Shown: positions 24,376 through 33,686 of the stretch, in pieces
Numbering within the stretch: position 1 is the stretch's first letter
How the letters are laid out: each line of letters starts with the position of its first letter
DNA from: Corticium candelabrum
Lineage: Eukaryota > Porifera > Homoscleromorpha > Homosclerophorida > Plakinidae
Direction: 5' to 3'
Length of the DNA stretch: 64,000 nucleotides
Assembly: GCF_963422355.1 (NCBI RefSeq)
Contig: NC_085089.1
Location: forward strand, 6,200,052 to 6,264,051
Made by a program: the position numbers and the translations under genes
Notes under the pieces: generated by a model
Seen by the model: only the letters and a program-made list of their open reading frames with translations
The model's database searches: none
Told to the model about the DNA's origin: nothing

Positions 24376-25156
24376 CACCGGCGTAGCATCAGGGGGGTAG
24401 GGGAAAGGCTATAGCCCCAAACACTTTGGGCATGTCACTCCACTTCAAGCAGAACTATAATTATTAAGTTACTAAACAGTTCACTTAATCATAGAGTAGT
24501 ACATTGACAATGATGTTGACTATCTCTTTGATAATAAACATTGTCATTTCAGTATGATAAAACCAGTGTCGAGAAGTCGTGGATACGTGACGTGCGCATG
24601 CCCATCACTTTGCTACGTTATCCAGCAATGGCAGATTTAAACAAGATCGCATCAAAAGGCAGAAGCCTATCCATCAATTATTTTCAAGCAAGTTTAGGGT
24701 TGACAACCTGATTGACCAGAGAATGGAATCTCCAGCGGCTCCGCTACCTAACAAGGCACTCTGTACTTTCTCCGTTCAGGTTATTCTAGCTAACTAGATA
24801 GACCTATTACTCGCTACATTATGAAATGCTAAACTTGGTCAATGGCAGTTTGCACTGAATTAGTATTCTATAGATTCTAGTGTCATCGAGATGCCATTTA
24901 ATTTGACGATCGCAGCAAGCCGTGAAAACCTTTTTGGCAGGGACTGTAACAGTGTTTCCAATCCTTTATGAACACTAATGACACTCAGTCTCGCAGTTTA
25001 TTTGTAACATGAAATTCATACTATTTACTTACATGTTTACAAACTGTGAGCGAGAAAAGTAAAAAGTAGAAAATGGGCATGGCTTTGCAAGTAAAAATGG
25101 GTGTGGTTGGTAATCTAATTTATTACCCCCAACTTGAGGACCACGCTACGCCTGTG
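24376..25156. mobile_element. hAT-like MITE in intron 2 of copy A, 781 bp
   Basis: Terminal sequence CACCGGCGTAGC on the left and the complement of CACAGGCGTAGCG on the right. A shared GAAGAGT lies outside both ends (24369-24375 and 25157-25163), consistent with a 7-8 bp target duplication as in hAT elements. The orthologous insertion with the same flanks is in copy B at 34996-35783, so it pre-dates the gene duplication. Confidence 0.75.
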
Positions 25157-26059
25157 GAAGAGTGTATGCAATCATGAATGAATGAATGGCCTTAGAAATT
25201 CGCTGTTGTGCGCTAGCTGTCACGTGGTGTACCACGTCCCTAGCAACGCCACATAACAAAAGTGTCAACAAAGTTTGCTGTAAAACGCGACACATCAGGT
25301 GTGCAGTGTTATGTGACTTACCGCACCAAGGATCAGATAAACGCCTGCAACCCGCATTTGGTTATGTCTTCTTGGTATGCTAGCAGGGCGACAAAGTTCT
25401 ATAATTATTCAAGGTCTGTGCCCCTTTTGATCATTCTAATTCTTGCATTTCAATGCTGTTAAAATTGCAAATGTCTCAAATGTTTTTATGTACATTGATT
25501 TTTTTACAAACCATAAAGCAAAAATTTGCAATTTTGGTTGAGCGGTGATTCTACTGTTTGATAAGAACATTGTTCAACTGTTGGAAATGTATCTTATTGT
25601 CAATTGTTAGATTTTAATGTTTACACAAATTGAAAATTACAACAATGGCAGTGGTACCATTGATCATTCTAATTTCGTAACCTAACATCTTGCTGTCTGA
25701 CTTGATACTGTGGAAGGTTACGCAATTATCAGAGATTGCTCATCAAACTTTACTAGTAAAGGAAGCTGTGTTTGCACCGTCGCTTCAAAGCTACAAGCGT
25801 GCACATGTGTGTGTGTGTGTGCATGTGTGTGTGTATTTATTGTGTATCAATGTACTTTTCTTTAATTTTTGTCTATCTATAGTCACTATCATTAATTAAT
25901 CATTAGCCTGTTGCTAGAATGTATAATTCTTTGAAAACCCAGGGATGCGTCGATGTGATTAAAGATAATTAACTAAATATCATCAATGTCCCACACTACA
26001 CTTTGAATTTAGTACATGCACATGTGTGACAGCTGCGTCTCTTGCACGGAGCGAGCTTG

Positions 26060-26640
26060 TTATCCACGTTATTTCTCAATTCTGCATGTAGCGCTCGATC
26101 TTGCTTGCATCACTTGAGGTGGACATGATTATCACGCTTTCGTGAGCCGTTGCTATCATCTTTCGTTCCGTTAAAATCAATTCGTCATAGCTAGAGATCG
26201 ACGTACGTGCATGGGGAAATACTGTGAAGCAACATGTATGTGTAGCGACCTGATCCAGAAGAAAGTATGCAGTGCAGCGAATCTTTCTTGCAAGATGACG
26301 TCAATCGTTCATCATCACTCCTACTTACACCTGTACGTATATTCTTGCACGTTATTTCTCGATTCTGTAGTGCTCGATCTTGCATCACTTGCAGTTAACT
26401 ACTGAGGTGGATGAGATTATCATGCTTTCGTTGAGCCGTACGTTGCTAGCATCTTTTGTTCCGATGATAATTCGTCGTAGCTAGATAAAGATTGATCTCG
26501 TACGTCTCCTAGAAATACTGTGAAGCGACATGTAGTGACCGGATCCAGAAGAAAGCAGCATTAGTGTTTCCTACGAATCTGTAATTTCTTGCAAGACGCC
26601 GCCAATCGTTCATCATCAGTACTACTTACAGCTAAAACAT
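26060..26640. repeat. Two diverged tandem copies of a ~290-bp unit
   Basis: About 26060-26345 and 26350-26640 align throughout, sharing ACGTTATTTCTC, CTCGATCTTGC, GTCGTAGCTAGA-like, AAATACTGTGAAGC and CCAGAAGAAAG blocks in the same order, with small indels. They lie in the interior of the long-TIR element. Confidence 0.75.
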
Positions 26641-26888
26641 ATTGCTCTCTTGAAGACCGCGGATGACATGTTGGTTGTGCGGAACAGTACAGATTCATGG
26701 TCCCATGGGACCTTCGCTTGGTTTCTTGAAGAACGATGAATTCGTTTGTTTTGCGATTCTTCTCTAAAAAGAAACAGATGCGTACAATTCTAGCCTGAAC
26801 TTTACTCTGCGCTTCTCAGTTTGACGACGGTTTAACGTTTTTACTATGGATATGACATCTCGGCTTTTCTGTCATAATGCACGGTATT

Positions 26889-27018
26889 GTTACGTCACCC
26901 ATTGTTGGTGTCTCAAAAGATTCCTGATTGGCTCAACAAATTCCCGAGAATGATTCACGCCGATATGCTATTGTTACGTCACCTACATTTCGCGTCCCAA
27001 AACAATTGCTGATTGGCT
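26889..27018. promoter_or_regulatory. Duplicated CRE plus inverted CCAAT motif module inside the long-TIR element
   Basis: TTACGTCA occurs at 26890-26897 and 26974-26981, each followed about 30 bp later by GATTGGCT (26926-26933 and 27011-27018). The two modules are a tandem duplication of about 84 bp. Core CRE/ATF and CCAAT/NF-Y motifs in tandem look promoter-like, but no downstream transcript can be defined. Confidence 0.35.
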
Positions 27019-27313
27019 TGACAAACTCCCCAAGCGTGACACGCGCTTACAAACAAACATAGGTACAAACATAGCGACATACTGACAGACAGACCGGAAG
27101 TCAATTCAGCCCGTTTACAGTAAGCTTCTCTCGAAGCAGTCCACCACTTAATGTGGTGTCCTTCTTTTACAATAGTAGCTAATTAATACAATTAGCACCT
27201 ACAGCTGATATTAGAGTACACATCAGTAGTGTGAAACAGTTCAGGCAACGGCAGCTGCAAATTTTCTCACTTTATATGTTGGCCCTGATGTTGACTAGTG
27301 CAAGATGTTAGGT

Positions 27314-28255
27314 AGTCTCGCGTAGCCAGACCCCTTCCCCGTGTCATACTTCCGCGCTAAATGGGGTCTGGTAAACAGCCTTTGATGTCTCTGGGTGCCG
27401 CGTAGCCAGAAATCGGCTATCTAAAGACCAGATTTGGTATGCTTCACTAAAGACCAGACTGGTATGCACGCAGTGCAATCCTATCTCATTAGCTTCTCTT
27501 GCTTCATAAAGAACAACTTGAAGACTACAGCTTGAGTCGTTGCTGTTTGTGAAGTCTGCATGTCTACAAGCAACAATTACCACACGGCCGCAGGAACGTT
27601 GATGTCGGCAGGCTCGATGTCGTACGTCTAGCGTTGTGCGCTTGTGTCACAACGACAACTGAATGCGAACGCATTAAATGGATGCGAACGTACTCGATGC
27701 TGTTTGCTGTTGTGACGTCTAAAGCAACCGCGTACAGTCCAGAGTGAGCGATATCTGGTCATGGAATTGACGGGCTTGGAGCTGACATCATCGAAACACG
27801 ATGAGTCGTCTCTGTGTTTGGGTAATCATCTCATGTGTTTTGTGCAGTGCTTTACATTGAGTACATTCGCATTTTCAGTCTCCGTTGTGACACAAGCGCA
27901 CAAACGCTACGTACGACGTCAATCATGACAGATATTGCCTAGGAGATGGAAGCCTGTCAACGTCAACGTTCCTGTGGCTGCATTTAATTGTTGCTGTAGA
28001 CATGCAGATTTCACAAACAGCAACGACTTAAGCCAAAGTCTTCGAGTTGTTCTCTACAAAACAAGAGAAGCTAATGAGATAGGATTGCACTGCTTGCATA
28101 CCAGTCTGGTCTTCAGTGAAGCATTTAAGAAACCAAATCCGGTCTTTAGATAGCCAATTTCTGGCTACACAACACACAGCGACATCAAAGGCTGTTCACC
28201 AGACCCCATTTCGCACGGAAGTATGACGCGGAAAGGGGTCTGGCTACTCGAGATT
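27314..28255. mobile_element. Foldback-type element with ~290-bp arms, nested in the long-TIR element
   Basis: The left arm (27316-27600) and right arm (27955-28253) are inverted copies. Both ends carry GTAGCCAGACCCCTT, and the arms share GGGGTCTGGT, CAGCCTTTGATGTC and ATCCTATCTCATTAGCTTCT. AGATGTTAGGT occurs immediately outside each end (27303-27313 and 28256-28266), an apparent 11-bp target duplication. No coding capacity. Confidence 0.7.
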
Positions 28256-28353
28256 AGATGTTAGGTTACAAAATTAGAATGATCAAAAGGTACCACTGCT
28301 ACTGTTGCAATTTTCAATTTGTGTAAACATTAAAATCTAACAATTGACAATAA

Positions 28354-28860
28354 GGGTGCATTCAAATACTAGTTCTAGAACTGGAATTGGCGGGGGGAGC
28401 AAAGTTCTATAGCGTTCAATTGGTAGTTCTAGCAGTTCTGCCTAGCGAGCTGGAATTGTTGGAACTGTCATGCCCTACATGCAAAGTCCCAGAGGCTGCT
28501 GAAGTGAAATGGCGGGTACAGATGCTGAGGTCGTTGTGGACCTTGTTGGTTCTAATGAATACTTGTGGCGACCATGGGCTTGGCAAACACCAGAAGAAAC
28601 AACATTTGAAACTGATTACAGTGACCTTCTTGGCGAGCAGCTCCAAAAAACCCAAAGCAAAAGCACTGCTGATGTTCGAACAGACTACAACAAGTTAGTG
28701 GAGTAGAAACGGCACTTTACTTCTTATTGCGCCTACCGAAGGTATGAGCCTTTGCGCATGCTCAACTTGCTGACAGTTCTAAGCGTTCATTTGCTAGCAA
28801 GAGTTCCAACAGTTCTGACAGTTCCAGTTCTAGAACTAGAACTAGTATTCAAACTCACCC
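28354..28860. mobile_element. PIF/Harbinger-like MITE, 507 bp
   Basis: Termini are GGGTGCATTCAAATACTAGT and the complement of GGGTGAGTTTGAATACTAGT, each followed by TTCTAGAACTGG-like repeats. TAA (28351-28353) and TAG (28861-28863) flank it. The opposite arm of the host element (25590-25600) gives the uninterrupted CAATAAGATAC, so the target duplication is 3 bp TWA with one later mutation, as in PIF/Harbinger. Short ORFs inside are not convincing. Confidence 0.75.
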
Positions 28861-29851
28861 TAGGATACATTTCCAACAGTTGAACAAAAGCGTCCTTATC
28901 AAACAATAGAATCACTGCTCAACCAAAATTAAATTTCTGCTTTATGGTTTGAAAAGAAATCAAATGTACGTTAAAACATTTGAGACATTTGCAATTTTAA
29001 CAACATTGAAATGCAAAAATTAGAATGATCAAAAGGGGCACTGACCGTTCAACACCACACACAACGTTCTAGCGGCAAGCTCTCCCAACTTCTTCGATTG
29101 ACAATTAATTAATTAAAATCCGAACACCCATTGTGTAGACGTAAACTAGTTCGTACACCAATATGCACTCACCATAGACCGTGTATAGTCCATCTTGCAT
29201 CCGAATTCCAACTTGGAGGCACTCTGCACCCGTCCTCAGGATTCGCCTACGGCACAGAAGACCTAGTTAATTAATTAAACGAAGTCAAAAACTACATGGC
29301 AAACACATTACCGTGCAAATGGCTGGTGGCCATGCTTGAGCAAACAGAAAAAAGTCGAATGACGACGGCTTGCCGTTGCAATGGTATGCACAGAGAAACA
29401 AAAAGGAAAGGAGACTAAAAAATCATTGCGATCACGGACGCCTCACAAACTAAATTTTATATCAGAAGCAAAAAAGATGCATACTAGAGACAAATGGTCG
29501 TTTTCATTCCGAAGTTACCGCCAGAAGGATCGAACACAGAGATTAGTAAACACTAGCATCGACGCTACTAGTTGGTAGCCTCGTCCCCAGACTCTCTCGC
29601 GCTAGTTTTGTCCACGTACATAAGGCGAAGATGTCGAGGCTAGGTAAACGATCCGGTTTTTGCTGTCTTACGCATGCGTAGATAGTCATGTCCACTCAGC
29701 GCCTGCGAGCTTAGCTAAATGACCTAATTAGGTCACCTAATTTTTATTATAGCCCCTGAAACAATCTCTCTGGATAGTGCCTTAGTAAGGGAGTGCTAGT
29801 AGTTAGTATAGGAGCCCTAGAAAAATAACTGTTATTGCCAAAGGCGCCCTA

Positions 29852-29939
29852 ATGCCGAGCGTAGCGAGGCTTCTAATCCGGGTCGCACAACAGAAAGAGA
29901 CGTGGTCCTGTATGGAGCTCTTGGTATATATAGATTTGT

Positions 29940-29998
<59 letters not shown>

Positions 29999-30009
29999 AC
30001 ACACGCACG

Positions 30010-30070
<61 letters not shown>

Positions 30071-30155
30071 ACCAAAAGATCGATGGAGAGCCATATAGGA
30101 CCACGCCCCTTTCTGTTGTGCGACCCGGATTAAAAGCCTCGCTACTATCGGCAAT
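29852..30155. mobile_element. MITE with a central CA repeat
   Basis: Inverted termini of more than 45 bp (CCGAGCGTAGCGAGGCTTCT; AATCCGGGTCGCACAACAGA) enclose a (CA)n tract at 29941-30069. Equivalent sequence upstream of copies B and C lacks the element. The tract creates several long Thr-His and Val-Cys reading frames that are not genes. Confidence 0.7.
29941..30069. repeat. (CA)n microsatellite
   Basis: About 129 bp of CA repeats with a CACGCACGCACG interruption near 30003. It forms the loop of the surrounding inverted-repeat element. Confidence 0.97.
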
Positions 30156-30182
30156 TAACACTAATATGTTTATTTAGTAGTA

Positions 30183-30740
30183 CAGTAGTCCCTCGCTTGA
30201 GCGACCCCTCTCGCAAGCGACCACCTCTCTTGAGCGACCAAATTTTGGAGCACGGACCCACTGTAGCACAGATTTACCTCTTGTGAGCGACCACCTCGGT
30301 AGTGCGACCAGCGACCGGGGTATTTTGCGACCTTAAGTAACGTGCGTTAGCCTCTTGCACGCGATTGTCGTTTGCAGCTGCCAAAGCCCACGCCTCGATG
30401 CCTAAGGATAAACAACGTAGGGTTCTCACCCTTAAAGAAAGATTAGATGTTCTTCGCCGAGTTGAAGGAGGGAGGTCGTGCCGGGCTGTCGCTACGGAGC
30501 TAAAAGTTGGTAAAACCCAGATTCAGAACATTATCAAGGAAAAAGAGAGCTTACTCAAACAATGGGCCGAAGGAGGTAACTCTCAAAGGAAGTACACAAA
30601 GCCTAGGCGTTCTCCGTTTGACGAACTTGATGTTGTCGTGTGGGAATGGTTTGTAGCGACCCCTCTCGCAAGCGACCACCTCGTTTGAACGACCATTTTT
30701 TAGCGTACAAAGGTGTGGTCGTTCAAGCGAGGGACTACTG
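30183..30740 (+). mobile_element. Tigger-like element retaining the DNA-binding domain ORF, copy 1 (558 bp)
   Basis: Termini CAGTAGTCCCTCGCTTGAGC and its near complement, with TA on both sides (30181-30182, 30741-30742). It contains a 107-codon ORF (30365-30688; likely start MPKDKQRR at 30398) whose LTLKERLDVLRRVEGG and VATELKVGKTQIQNII segments form a CENP-B/psq-type helix-turn-helix as at the N-terminus of Tigger transposases. The DDE domain is missing, so the element cannot move itself. The predicted protein is identical to that of the inverted copy at 30890-31213. Confidence 0.88.
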
Positions 30741-30742
30741 TA

Positions 30743-30835
30743 TAACCATTGTTGTTGCACACAGAAATCTGGTGCAAGTACATACAGAGTATACATGCAC
30801 ACAAACAAGCACTTAAATTATAACTACAGTACATA
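30743..30835. other. Spacer between two inverted Tigger-like copies, flipped relative to paralogues
   Basis: These 93 bp (TAACCATTGTTGTTGC...) are the reverse complement of the matching block in the units at about 45125-45195 and 59420-59495, whereas the flanks outside the two Tigger copies are in the same orientation as there. Confidence 0.7.
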
Positions 30836-30837
30836 TA

Positions 30838-31395
30838 CAGTAGTCCCTCGCTTGAACGACCACACCTTTGTACGCTAAAAAATGGTCGTTCAAACGAGGT
30901 GGTCGCTTGCGAGAGGGGTCGCTACAAACCATTCCCACACGACAACATCAAGTTCGTCAAACGGAGAACGCCTAGGCTTTGTGTACTTCCTTTGAGAGTT
31001 ACCTCCTTCGGCCCATTGTTTGAGTAAGCTCTCTTTTTCCTTGATAATGTTCTGAATCTGGGTTTTACCAACTTTTAGCTCCGTAGCGACAGCCCGGCAC
31101 GACCTCCCTCCTTCAACTCGGCGAAGAACATCTAATCTTTCTTTAAGGGTGAGAACCCTACGTTGTTTATCCTTAGGCATCGAGGCGTGGGCTTTGGCAG
31201 CTGCAAACGACAATCGCGTGCAAGAGGCTAACGCACGTTACTTAAGGTCGCAAAATACCCCGGTCGCTGGTCGCACTACCGAGGTGGTCGCTCACAAGAG
31301 GTAAATCTGTGCTACAGTGGGTCCGTGCTCCAAAATTTGGTCGCTCAAGAGAGGTGGTCGCTTGCGAGAGGGGTCGCTCAAGCGAGGGACTACTG
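30838..31395 (-). mobile_element. Tigger-like element, copy 2, inverted (558 bp)
   Basis: Same length and termini as copy 1 but opposite orientation, with TA at 30836-30837 and 31396-31397. It carries the same 107-codon helix-turn-helix ORF (30890-31213, minus) with no amino-acid difference. The near identity implies recent transposition or gene conversion between the pair. Confidence 0.88.
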
Positions 31396-31397
31396 TA

Positions 31398-32084
31398 CCA
31401 CAAACAGAATCGATATCTTTTAATAAAGCAAATAGCATATAGATACAGCTAAACATGATTTGACTTTGCTGTTTGTACACTCTTGTCTGCAAATAAAGTT
31501 GTTGCGTTGAAAAACAATAACAACAACAATAAAAATATTGTTATAAATATAACTGGTTTTACTGTAGTTTATTGATTTGGTTCTATTGAAATCTATCTTT
31601 AAATCCATCATATTGCTATAGCAATTGTTGCTATAAAGGTAGCTAGGTGTACTGTATCTGTGATAGTTGGCAGTAGGTTTGGTTGTTATTAGCCTCCACT
31701 ACTGGTATAGCCACATGGTTGTGAGACAATGCCCTATATAGCTATGTAGTACTGGAGTGTGCATTAATTGTTGCAAGACTGTTAGATGGAAATTGTTTAG
31801 CATGCATATGGGGTATTTCAAGACAACCTCGATCATGTATGCTTTATCTAGACAATGGGCGTGCACCTAAACTGTCTCGATACTGACACAGTAAGTACAT
31901 TAATTCATTAATAGCTATAGACGTGTGATAGCTATAGACAAGCAATGATAGCTATAAGACAAGTTGAAGATATACCCCAACTTCTAGAGTAAACCATGCA
32001 TTGCCCAAACTTATATGCCCACTGCTGATGATCGATGCCTTTTCCAAGTGTGCAGCTGCATGGACAGCATCCCTGTAATCTATG

Positions 32085-32150
<66 letters not shown>

Positions 32151-32180
32151 TTCATGTTTGCTACTAAAGCAGATCGCCTC
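31398..32180. repeat. Duplicated block upstream of copy A (also upstream of B and C)
   Basis: Aligns with about 45200-45910 and 59490-60200 (AGAATC...ATATCTTTTAGTAAAGC; GCTAGGTGTACTGTATCTGT). A short stretch near 31965-32080 is well kept in all three, but it reads in different frames and I cannot assign it. An (AT)n tract lies at 32088-32147. No gene supported. Confidence 0.6.
32088..32147. repeat. (AT)n microsatellite
   Basis: About 60 bp of perfect AT repeat; the paralogous sites at about 45901 and 60186 have only a few units. Confidence 0.97.
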
Positions 32181-32299
32181 TAAAACATGCAGGCTAGAAA
32201 GCTAATAAGCAATAATAAGTAATCAGCAATACATACAGATACAGAACATGGTATATACATCAAAACAAGTAGTAAGAGCAGTTTTATTGCATTCATAAC

Positions 32300-32880
32300 A
32301 AACATCAAAATGTTAAGTAAGTACTTCACCGACTCTTTAGACTGATCACACAGAATATGAATAGACAAAGTTGCCACAGTCGATACGCCTGAAAGTCTTG
32401 TCCAGGCATGCACACATGGCTAGATCTCTGACAAATACTGCCCATGCAGTCAACTGCACCAAAAACACCATTCAGACTCATGTAGCATATGCACTTCATA
32501 TCTCTACGAGCAAATGTCTACACACTACCTCACTGTGTTTATATATATATGATATTTGGTTCAACACCATCTAAGCAGCATACAGTAAGGGCTTGTCTAC
32601 TTCATACGAATCTGCATGTCTTTGATGGAAAAGTGCCCTGCAATGAAAGCCATGGAACCACGCACCTAGCTGCAACTATCAGCAACTGAGAAATTGGTAA
32701 AACTTGGACCTTACTTGTAAATGTTTAAAGTTTGGTAGATTGATAAAGCATGCAGTTGCAAAGAAATCGTGTTCATTGTGCAAAGAATCTTGCACAAGCT
32801 CCATATGTTTATTCATCAGCATGTATCAGCAAACATATTTGGCCAATCATACTGCATCTGACACATCAAATCCTACATTG
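32300..32880 (-). pseudogene. RNase T2 relic (array relic F)
   Basis: On minus, a degenerate last exon (CLDKTFRRIDCG near 32370-32420, parallel to CMDKTLQLIDCG of intact copies) is followed upstream by a CAS II remnant near 32790-32830 in which the HEW.KHGTC codons are interrupted by a stop and a 2-nt insertion. It matches relic E at 47830-48425. No intact reading frame. Confidence 0.65.
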
Positions 32881-33686
32881 ACATGAGCACATTAAAACAT
32901 GCCATTCACAAAACCAAGACATGTCTATAGTACTTTTAATTAATTAATTAATTAATTAAGGTATACTACTTAAACAAAGGTTCACTGCACTGCAACGTAT
33001 ACTACAGGTGTTTCATTAGTTAGTTCTTATTCAAAATCTACTGAAGTCATGCAGTTGCATGGTATGCAATAAAAAGATCAATTTAGTTGGAGTGATGTTT
33101 GGTGTTGCGACTCAATTTGATGCCATTCCTTCTTTACTCTCATTGCATGCAGTCTTATGAACAAACCAATGATTCCTATATCAACAACATGCAACGACAT
33201 GTGGCGATTGAAGTAAATTCTAGAGCAGAAAAGAATGCTAAAAAGTGAGAGTGAGGGTGGACTTTACAAGATGTGTAGTGTGAGCCCTGACTATGAATCC
33301 GTTTCTTGGATCCATTTGGACTTTTGTATCCATTCAGTGCATGGCCACACTGCGCTCCCCTAATTAGCCTGCCATTTAGTGAAAATGTGGCATACCTGAA
33401 ATGGCTGATGCCTATCAGTGCATTCACCATTTCGTTTCTGATGCTACACTGTGGTTCCTTCTAACTTATGGGTCACAGTCACACTGTATTCACATTGTGG
33501 TTGACAGTTTAATTTTGAGTTGCAACTTATACTTGTAATAATATTGAGTTCATAACTGCTGATGAGGAAGGCTGCTGTCACAATGAGCATACTACAAACA
33601 AAAACTAACACGTACAGGTACATCACATTTTACATTAAAACAAAAGCAGTTCAATGCGTCCATAGCACACACATCAAAACTGTATA

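Larger units (their letters stand above)
25413..29046. mobile_element. Long-TIR DNA element, 3.6 kb, in intron 2 of copy A
   Basis: Arms of about 280 bp (25413-25693 and, complemented, 28256-29046 minus an inner insertion) start GGTCTGTGCCCCTTTTGATC and GGTCAGTGCCCCTTTTGATC. ATTCAA (25407-25412) and GTTCAA (29047-29052) flank it. Copy B, near 36030, has the uninterrupted sequence TAATTGTTCAACACC, so this insertion post-dates the duplication and the target duplication is about 6 bp. The interior carries a 290-bp tandem duplication, a foldback element (27314-28255) and, in the right arm, a Harbinger-like MITE (28354-28860). No transposase is recognised, so it is non-autonomous. Confidence 0.8.
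23106..29426 (-). pseudogene. RNASET2: RNase T2 family gene, array copy A, start codon out of frame
   Basis: Acid endoribonuclease of the secretory or lysosomal system. Exons in transcript order: 29312-29426, 29173-29246, 23792-23867, 23657-23724, 23488-23601, 23306-23426, 23106-23240. CAS I is split over exons 2 and 3 (WTIHGLW|PAVDKARS), and YCN follows. Exon 4 encodes DLLPELKYDWP and exon 5 encodes CAS II SHEWRKHGTC with an intact His-Glu-His set. The last exon has the conserved HLCMDKTLQLIDC. Exon 1 keeps FDFFLFAQAWPPAICT, but it is 5 nt shorter than in copies B and C, so the equivalent ATG is out of frame and an in-frame TGA precedes the coding part. Unless another upstream start is spliced in, it is a young pseudogene. 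Intron 2 (5.3 kb) holds transposons. Confidence 0.75.

Noticed and set aside
29803-30177. Thr-His and Val-Cys repeat ORFs around 30 kb
   Set aside because: Translation of the CA microsatellite inside a MITE.
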